From the NCBI GenBank assembly GCA_020348985.1, contig CP070761.1, positions 2,561,445 to 2,625,444 on the forward strand: a stretch of 64,000 bases of DNA, read 5' to 3'. How positions within the stretch are numbered: position 1 is the stretch's first letter; each line of letters starts with the position of its first letter. Origin of the DNA: Candidatus Thorarchaeota archaeon (GTDB lineage Archaea; Asgardarchaeota; Thorarchaeia; Thorarchaeales; Thorarchaeaceae). This document shows positions 59,792-64,000 of this stretch, piece by piece. The notes beneath the pieces were generated by a model that saw only the letters and a program-made list of their open reading frames with translations, was not told the origin of the DNA and did no database searches. A program made the position numbers and the translations under genes.

Positions 59792-60673
59792 CTATAGAGT
59801 CCTTGGGACGAGCCTTGTGTTGATTCGATCCCAGTAGTTGTCGTACAGCCTAATAAAACGGCTTACGCTATCTGACTTCTTTATCCAAACAGTTTCACTG
59901 GGTTCTATGATATACTGAACCTGCCCATCGACTACTGCGAGACCCGGAGCGTCGGGCTTGTCCAATTCTAGTTCAACAACACACCAATCGGGTATCACGA
60001 GAGACTTGAGTTCAAAACGCGGAGGGCACACTGGAACGAATATGAGTCCATTGACATCTCTAGCAAGGATAGACCCCCCTGCGGCGAGGGCATATGCTGA
60101 AGATCCTGTGGGTGTTGCAACCATAGCTCCATCAGCACGTCCATAGTCAACTAGGACACCATCAATACGAACTTTGAAAGTGAGTAGACGGCCAGGGGTA
60201 CGAGAGACTACATAGACCTCGTTGAGGGCATTCTCGAAGACGCGGTCTCCGACACCGGAAGATAGGTTGGAATTCTGAATCACAATGCACTCACCTGAGA
60301 GAACCTTCTTCAAATCGTCAACAGCGTTCTCAGTGCTACTTTCTGTCAGGAAACCGACCTTTCCGCGATTGACGCAGAAGAGAGGTTTCTGCCGATCACT
60401 TAGCCTGGAAAGAGTATACAGGATGGTTCCGTCACCGCCAACTGTGATGACAAAATCTACATCGAATTCCTCAATTTCTCGGGTCTCCGCTTTGCCGTGG
60501 GCCATCTTGCAGGACCTGCTGTCAACTTGAACTTCGATGTCCTGTGACTGAATAAACTCGACAAGGTTGGTTGCAGTCTTTTCAATCTCAGGCCTTCCAG
60601 GACGACAAACGAGACCCACTGCTCTTTTATCAGACAGTATCGAAGGATTGTCCTCTATCAAGAGATGGCACAT
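59792..60673 (-). CDS. nadK: NAD kinase
   Basis: The 293-aa protein has the GGDGT motif (VITVGGDGTILY), the NE motif ALNEVYVV, and the C-terminal YGRADGAMVATPTGSSAYALAAGG. It makes NADP from NAD and ATP. The gene is divergent from aIF5A, with ~150 bp between. Confidence 0.93.
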   Translation of the reverse strand: MCHLLIEDNPSILSDKRAVGLVCRPGRPEIEKTATNLVEFIQSQDIEVQVDSRSCKMAHGKAETREIEEFDVDFVITVGGDGTILYTLSRLSDRQKPLFCVNRGKVGFLTESSTENAVDDLKKVLSGECIVIQNSNLSSGVGDRVFENALNEVYVVSRTPGRLLTFKVRIDGVLVDYGRADGAMVATPTGSSAYALAAGGSILARDVNGLIFVPVCPPRFELKSLVIPDWCVVELELDKPDAPGLAVVDGQVQYIIEPSETVWIKKSDSVSRFIRLYDNYWDRINTRLVPRTL

Positions 60674-60823
60674 CCAGCCACACCCTCCTTGCAGTTCCCT
60701 TTTACTCTTGTTGTTTCATTGTGTCACAAACGATGATGCTTCTGAGTCCAAGTGAGACGGTAAAGTATATCTTTGAGTCAGAGTGTAGTCGCACGGCGTC
60801 GTCTGACGAACAGAGGAGCACTG

Positions 60824-61234
60824 GTGGTTTGTTTGAGCATCAAGAAGACGGTCGTGAAGAGCCTGAAGCCCGGTTCTTACTTTCTTATTGAGGAAGAACC
60901 TTGTGTAGTTGTAAGCATTGAGAAGTCAAAGCCAGGAAAGCACGGATCAGCAAAGGCCAACATCACCGCAAGAGGTCTATTCGATAATCGAAAACGGAAT
61001 GTCATAATGCCAGCCGATAGAATGGTAGATGTTCCGGTCATCGACAAGAGGACTGCCACGATTATTGCGGATATGGGTGAGTCACTCAGTCTGATGGACT
61101 CAGAAACCTATGCCACTTATGACATACCAAGACCAACTGATGAGGACATTGCAACCAAGATTGAACTTAATGCCGTTGTTGAGGTTTGGGATGTGATGGG
61201 TCGGATGAAGGTTGTGCGAGTCAAGAAGGATTAG
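60824..61234 (+). CDS. eif5a: Translation factor aIF5A
   Basis: This is the hypusine-bearing factor that helps elongation and termination. The protein shows SLKPGSYFLIEEEPCVVVSIEKSKPGKHGSAKANI, with hypusine at Lys39 in PGKHG, and the C-terminal OB fold ending VRVKKD. GTG 60824 with AGAGGAG five bases upstream gives 136 aa; TTG 60833 is an alternative; the longer TTG 60773 is unlikely. A TATA-like AAGTATATCTT near 60762-60772 fits a ~35-nt leader. Confidence 0.9.
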   Translation: MVCLSIKKTVVKSLKPGSYFLIEEEPCVVVSIEKSKPGKHGSAKANITARGLFDNRKRNVIMPADRMVDVPVIDKRTATIIADMGESLSLMDSETYATYDIPRPTDEDIATKIELNAVVEVWDVMGRMKVVRVKKD

Positions 61235-61330
61235 AGCTGAAGTTTCTTCGAGCGCCAGCGTCTGAGTGAATCCAAACCATTTATCACCTACATCCACAGG
61301 ACCGGTTTCAATTGCGAAGGGATGGTTCTG

Positions 61331-61768
61331 ATGGGTTCGATGGAGAAAATCGATAGCAGGGATCGTAAGATACTGTCCATTCTCACTGAGGATGCAAGGA
61401 GTTCCCTGAGGAATATCTCAGCTCAAGTCAAACTAAGTCCAAGTTCTGTGAGGAACAGAATCAAGAGATTGGAAGATATCGGCGTCATAGAACGGTTCAC
61501 GATTGATGTGGATCACCGACTGCTTGGTCTTGAAATTCAAGTCGTAGTCCTGGTGACCTGCAAACCTGGCTCATCCGAAGAACTTTACGACCTTCTAAGT
61601 GGGTATCAACAAGTCACACAAATCTACTGGACAGCAGGCCCCGCCAACTTCATCCTAATCGTTAGGGTCAAGGACATGATTGAACTCTCAAAATTGTTGA
61701 CCGGTGAGATAGAGAAGCTGCCCGGAATCGAGAGGATAGAGACTCATTTTCTTATGCCCCGGTCATAA
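61331..61768 (+). CDS. Lrp/AsnC-family regulator
   Basis: The 145-aa protein has the Lrp winged helix (IDSRDRKILSILTEDARSSLRNISAQVKLSPSSVRNRIKRLEDIGVI) and the RAM ligand domain (LEIQVVVLVTCKPGSSEELYDLL...IERIETHFLMPRS). Lrp proteins act as octamers sensing amino acids. The start is ATG 61331 or 61340. A TATA-like CATTTATC lies near 61277. Confidence 0.92.
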   Translation: MGSMEKIDSRDRKILSILTEDARSSLRNISAQVKLSPSSVRNRIKRLEDIGVIERFTIDVDHRLLGLEIQVVVLVTCKPGSSEELYDLLSGYQQVTQIYWTAGPANFILIVRVKDMIELSKLLTGEIEKLPGIERIETHFLMPRS

Positions 61769-61791
61769 TACTGACTGGACATGATTCACAG

Positions 61792-61944
61792 GTGTGCGAA
61801 AGCACTCTTTCAATATGGATCAATTACACAACAATCCCAAGAGAGCAGCAAATGATGATTGATGAATTCGGTGTAGAGTATTTGGAATACACTGCAAGGA
61901 CTGGAAGTCTATTGCCACGCTTTCGTCGGAGCAGAGAGGCATGA
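61792..61944 (+). pseudogene. Remnant of an isoprenylcysteine/phospholipid methyltransferase
   Basis: Between the Lrp gene and the alpha/beta hydrolase, one frame reads TTIPREQQMMIDEFGVEYLEYTARTGSLLPRFR and stops. This matches the C-terminal tail of ICMT/phospholipid N-methyltransferases (EE.L.EEFGEEY.EY...T..LLP). The 5' membrane-spanning part is missing, with no continuation in other frames upstream that I could follow. So it looks like a 3' fragment left by deletion. Confidence 0.55.
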
Positions 61945-62005
61945 CAATCAGGTAGACGCCCAAGATTAGAAAACCTTCAAAGCATTCCCAACTAGACGCT
62001 TCGTT

Positions 62006-63022
62006 GTGCGGATATTGCTATCTGAGATACTCTTGGCTATCGGAGTCTTCTTTGTAGGTCTTCTAGTGTGGGCGGCCGTCGCTTTCAAGGGATGGAAGAA
62101 GAATCTCCTGACTGAATTGAAGCAACACAGCCTCGTGCAGTCCACAGCACTGGGACTAATGGAATACGCACTAGTGGGAGATGGCCCTGTACTGCTCGTT
62201 ATTCACGGTGCTCCCGGAGGTTATGATCAAGGTCTTCTCGCGATGAATAAGTGGACTGATGAAGGCTTTTCAGTACTCTCCATCTCAAGACCAGGTTACT
62301 TGCAGACCCCCATCGAAACGGGACCAACATTGGAGGAGCAGGCAGATGCTGTTGCGGCATTGTTGGATTCTCTGAACATCACAAAGGTAGCAGTCCTTGG
62401 CGCTTCAACAGGCGGGGCCGTTGCACTTCACTTTGCCTTACGTCATTCAGACAGACTCTGGGCGCAGGTAGTAGTCGCAGGAGTAAGTCAGCCTTACACC
62501 ATGAAGACGAGTCAAAAGAGGTCTTTTCTCAGACGCGTGATCTTCTCGAATCTGCTCATGGACATTGGAGTCTGGCTGTTTGATGTTGCTACACGATACC
62601 GTCCAGTATTCTCATTAAATGAGATGTTCAAGGTGAATGTTGCCTTGGAATCGAGGGAGAGGAAGAGATACGTAGCGTGTGTCATGAATAGACCAGGGCA
62701 AGTGGAATGGTACAAGAGATTCATCAAAACAACGTGCCCGCTCAGTTCCCGCAACCCCGGTCTGGCGAACGATGTAGAACAGCTGGCAAATCTTTCCCTT
62801 AAGCAAGTCGAGAGAATACGTTGTCCGACGATGATCATACATGGAACAGCTGATGGTGAAGTGCCTTTCTCACACGCGGAGTACACGTCCTCCTCAATTT
62901 CAAACTCAATCCTCTACGGACTCAAGGGCATAGGTCATATTGTATGGCTAGGAGACCACGTTGATCAAATGGAATCGGACATGTTTGAATTCCTCAAGGA
63001 GCATGAGCCATCGACGTTTTGA
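62006..63022 (+). CDS. Membrane-anchored alpha/beta hydrolase
   Basis: The 338-aa protein starts with a span (SEILLAIGVFFVGLLVWAAVAF) and carries the hydrolase fold: IHGAPGGYDQG (oxyanion), LGASTGGAVAL (nucleophile Ser in GxSxG), HGTADGEVP (acid Asp) and IGHIVWLG (catalytic His). The substrate is unknown; a lipid or ester hydrolase role is likely. The start is GTG 62006. It is followed by the tRNA gene on the other strand. Confidence 0.85.
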   Translation: MRILLSEILLAIGVFFVGLLVWAAVAFKGWKKNLLTELKQHSLVQSTALGLMEYALVGDGPVLLVIHGAPGGYDQGLLAMNKWTDEGFSVLSISRPGYLQTPIETGPTLEEQADAVAALLDSLNITKVAVLGASTGGAVALHFALRHSDRLWAQVVVAGVSQPYTMKTSQKRSFLRRVIFSNLLMDIGVWLFDVATRYRPVFSLNEMFKVNVALESRERKRYVACVMNRPGQVEWYKRFIKTTCPLSSRNPGLANDVEQLANLSLKQVERIRCPTMIIHGTADGEVPFSHAEYTSSSISNSILYGLKGIGHIVWLGDHVDQMESDMFEFLKEHEPSTF

Positions 63023-63053
63023 TTTCGATGAGCTGTCAAAAGCAAGACTATGA

Positions 63054-63141
63054 TGGTGCGGAGGGCGAGATTCGAACTCGCGAACACCTACGTGATAGGG
63101 ATCTGAACCCTACGCCTTTGACCTGGCTTGGCAACCTCCGC
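63054..63141 (-). tRNA. tRNA-Leu (anticodon CAG)
   Basis: Complete class II cloverleaf: acceptor GCGGAGG paired with CCTCCGC, D stem GCC/GGC, anticodon stem TAGGG/CCCTA with loop TTCAGAT (anticodon CAG), a long variable arm with CAC/GTG stem, and T arm GCGAG-TTCGAAT-CTCGC. The 3' CCA is encoded. A TTAAAAGG box on the minus strand near 63173-63180 is the likely promoter. No intron. Confidence 0.95.
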
Positions 63142-63196
63142 AAGTACTCGGAAGCGGGTTCACTTGACAGAGCCTTTTAACAATATCGTACTTGGC

Positions 63197-63952
63197 TCAA
63201 TGTTGAGCTGTTCGAGACGCTCTAATCCGCCTCCTGAGTTGCTCCCAATTCCCAATCTTATCAACAAGGTCGGGAGACGAAAGCGCTTCCTGTGGGGAAC
63301 CGTCAAAGATAATGCGTCCCTTGTCTAGTACAGCCATAGAATCGGTCCAGTTCTCAATGAAGAAACGATTGTGTGTCGTAAAGAGAATGCTCAGCCCCTC
63401 TTCGCGTAGATCTTGGACGATCTCAGCCATATTCGTGACCATTTCGAAATCAAGTCCTGTGAAGGGTTCATCAAGTATTAGGATGCTGGGTCGCATCGCA
63501 ATGATACCTGCCAGAGCCACTCGTTTTGCTTGTCCATGACTCATCTGGTTTACTGGCCTATTGATGAAATCGCACATGCCAACAGTATCGAGAGCCCAGT
63601 CAACTCTCCTAGCGACCTCGTCTTCAGACAGTCCCAGGTTGCGAGGACCAAACGCCACATCTTCCCAAACGGTCGGCGCGAAGAGCTGGTCATCGGGGTT
63701 CTGAAACAGAAACCCTACTTCCTGTCTCATTTCCCAGAGGTTTTCCGGATTCACCATGCGATCATAGACGAAGACTTCTCCCTCTTTGGGCTCTAAGAGT
63801 CCCATTATGATCTTGAAGAGAGTAGTCTTCCCAGAACCATTAGGCCCCACAATGGCTTTCTGCTCGCCCACATGAAGCTCCATGTAGATGTTCTGGAGTG
63901 AGAAATTCTCGTATTCGAAACTGACACCGTTTACATCTATTGCACAAGTCAT
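63197..63952 (-). CDS. ECF/Cbi-type transporter ATPase (CbiO/EcfA)
   Basis: The 251-aa ATPase has Walker A IVGPNGSGKTTLFKIIMG, Q-loop GFLFQNPDDQLFAPTVWEDVAFGP (the FQNPDDQ form typical of CbiO/EcfA), signature MSHGQAKRVALAGI, Walker B LILDEPFTGLD, and the H-loop FTTHNRFF. It would power uptake of a vitamin or a metal. Its start overlaps an upstream gene (63949-64000) as ATGA. It may serve the S component at 19078. Confidence 0.92.
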   Translation of the reverse strand: MTCAIDVNGVSFEYENFSLQNIYMELHVGEQKAIVGPNGSGKTTLFKIIMGLLEPKEGEVFVYDRMVNPENLWEMRQEVGFLFQNPDDQLFAPTVWEDVAFGPRNLGLSEDEVARRVDWALDTVGMCDFINRPVNQMSHGQAKRVALAGIIAMRPSILILDEPFTGLDFEMVTNMAEIVQDLREEGLSILFTTHNRFFIENWTDSMAVLDKGRIIFDGSPQEALSSPDLVDKIGNWEQLRRRIRASRTAQH

Positions 63953-64000
63953 ACGAATATCGCTCCTATTATGTTTGGAATCAAGATGGCATACGCGACA
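63949..64000 (-). CDS. Hydrophobic membrane protein, C-terminal fragment (ECF/Cbi partner)
   Basis: Only the last ~16 codons are in the window: AYAILIPNIIGAIFV then stop, overlapping the ATPase start (ATGA). The strongly hydrophobic end and tight coupling suggest a membrane component such as EcfT/CbiQ or an S component of the same transporter. The identity cannot be settled from this piece. Confidence 0.5.
   Translation of the reverse strand, partial: VAYAILIPNIIGAIFV

Noticed and set aside
1-64000. Prophage, transposase or CRISPR array
   Set aside because: No integrase, transposase, capsid or repeat-spacer pattern was seen on either strand.

Overview
The window looks like a chromosomal segment of an Asgard archaeon, with Thorarchaeia as the best guess. 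The core machinery is archaeal: archaeal SelD and RtcB, CCA-adding enzyme class I, class I lysyl-tRNA synthetase, TrmY, Nob1, aIF5A, an inositol-1-phosphate synthase with a CDP-alcohol phosphotransferase for ether lipids, and TATA-like boxes upstream of genes. Alongside it are many eukaryote-like parts: ribosomal proteins eS26 and eL13, several Ras/Rab/Arf-type small GTPases, roadblock/longin-fold proteins, V4R/Bet3 (TRAPP-type) proteins, SNAP-like helical-repeat proteins and a histone-deacetylase-family enzyme. The base composition is balanced and genes are dense on both strands. I saw no prophage, insertion sequence or CRISPR array.

Layout. 1-2.6 kb: coenzyme A synthesis (pantoate kinase fragment, CoaBC). 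2.6-9.9 kb: a minus-strand group with a roadblock protein, a giant surface protein with a gingipain/caspase-like core, a TPR protein, a SRP-receptor-beta-like GTPase, and SelD. SelD is split by an in-frame UGA that I read as selenocysteine. 10-13.3 kb: RtcB, a drug/metabolite transporter, a DNPH1-like hydrolase with a zinc ribbon, and an OB-fold protein. 13.4-17.6 kb: a longin-Arf-like GTPase with a long acidic tail, an unidentified strongly structured RNA candidate, a winged-helix protein and thymidylate kinase. 17.7-21.2 kb: a possible vitamin-uptake operon (DUF4430 protein, ECF S component, DUF4443 regulator) behind an array of CCTA half-sites, followed by an XPF-type nuclease. 21.2-31.6 kb: Ino1, a Rab-like GTPase, a small ribbon-helix-helix protein, a minimal ABC exporter, a helical-repeat protein with a PCI-like winged helix, a three-gene regulator-like operon, a metallo-hydrolase/Nudix pair, and a CCA-enzyme/HDAC pair.

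31.6-39.9 kb: eS26, TrmY, PadR, PfkB kinase with archaetidylinositol-phosphate-synthase-like enzyme, LysRS-I, and a MacB-type ABC system with a membrane-anchored regulator. 39.9-44.9 kb: two paralogous two-gene cassettes, each a roadblock/winged-helix protein followed by a Bet3/V4R-like protein, plus a third V4R protein and two small membrane proteins. 44.9-64 kb: mainly housekeeping genes, including PfkB kinase, eL13 fused to a helix-hairpin-helix domain, a glutamine-synthetase-like enzyme, aminotransferase, CDF transporter, PAC2 protein, orphan PorG, phosphatase, flavin oxidoreductase, Gfo/Idh/MocA, a large SNAP-like TPR protein, UPF0047, Nob1, NAD kinase, aIF5A and an Lrp regulator. Near the end are a decayed methyltransferase remnant, an alpha/beta hydrolase, tRNA-Leu(CAG) and an ECF/Cbi-type ATPase.

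Two things stand out. One is the UGA-selenocysteine in selenophosphate synthetase, which implies that this organism decodes Sec. The other is the concentration of small-GTPase, roadblock/longin and Bet3/V4R genes, including a duplicated cassette that pairs the two fold classes found in the eukaryotic TRAPP complex. All assignments come from reading the sequence by eye. No database search or folding program was run.
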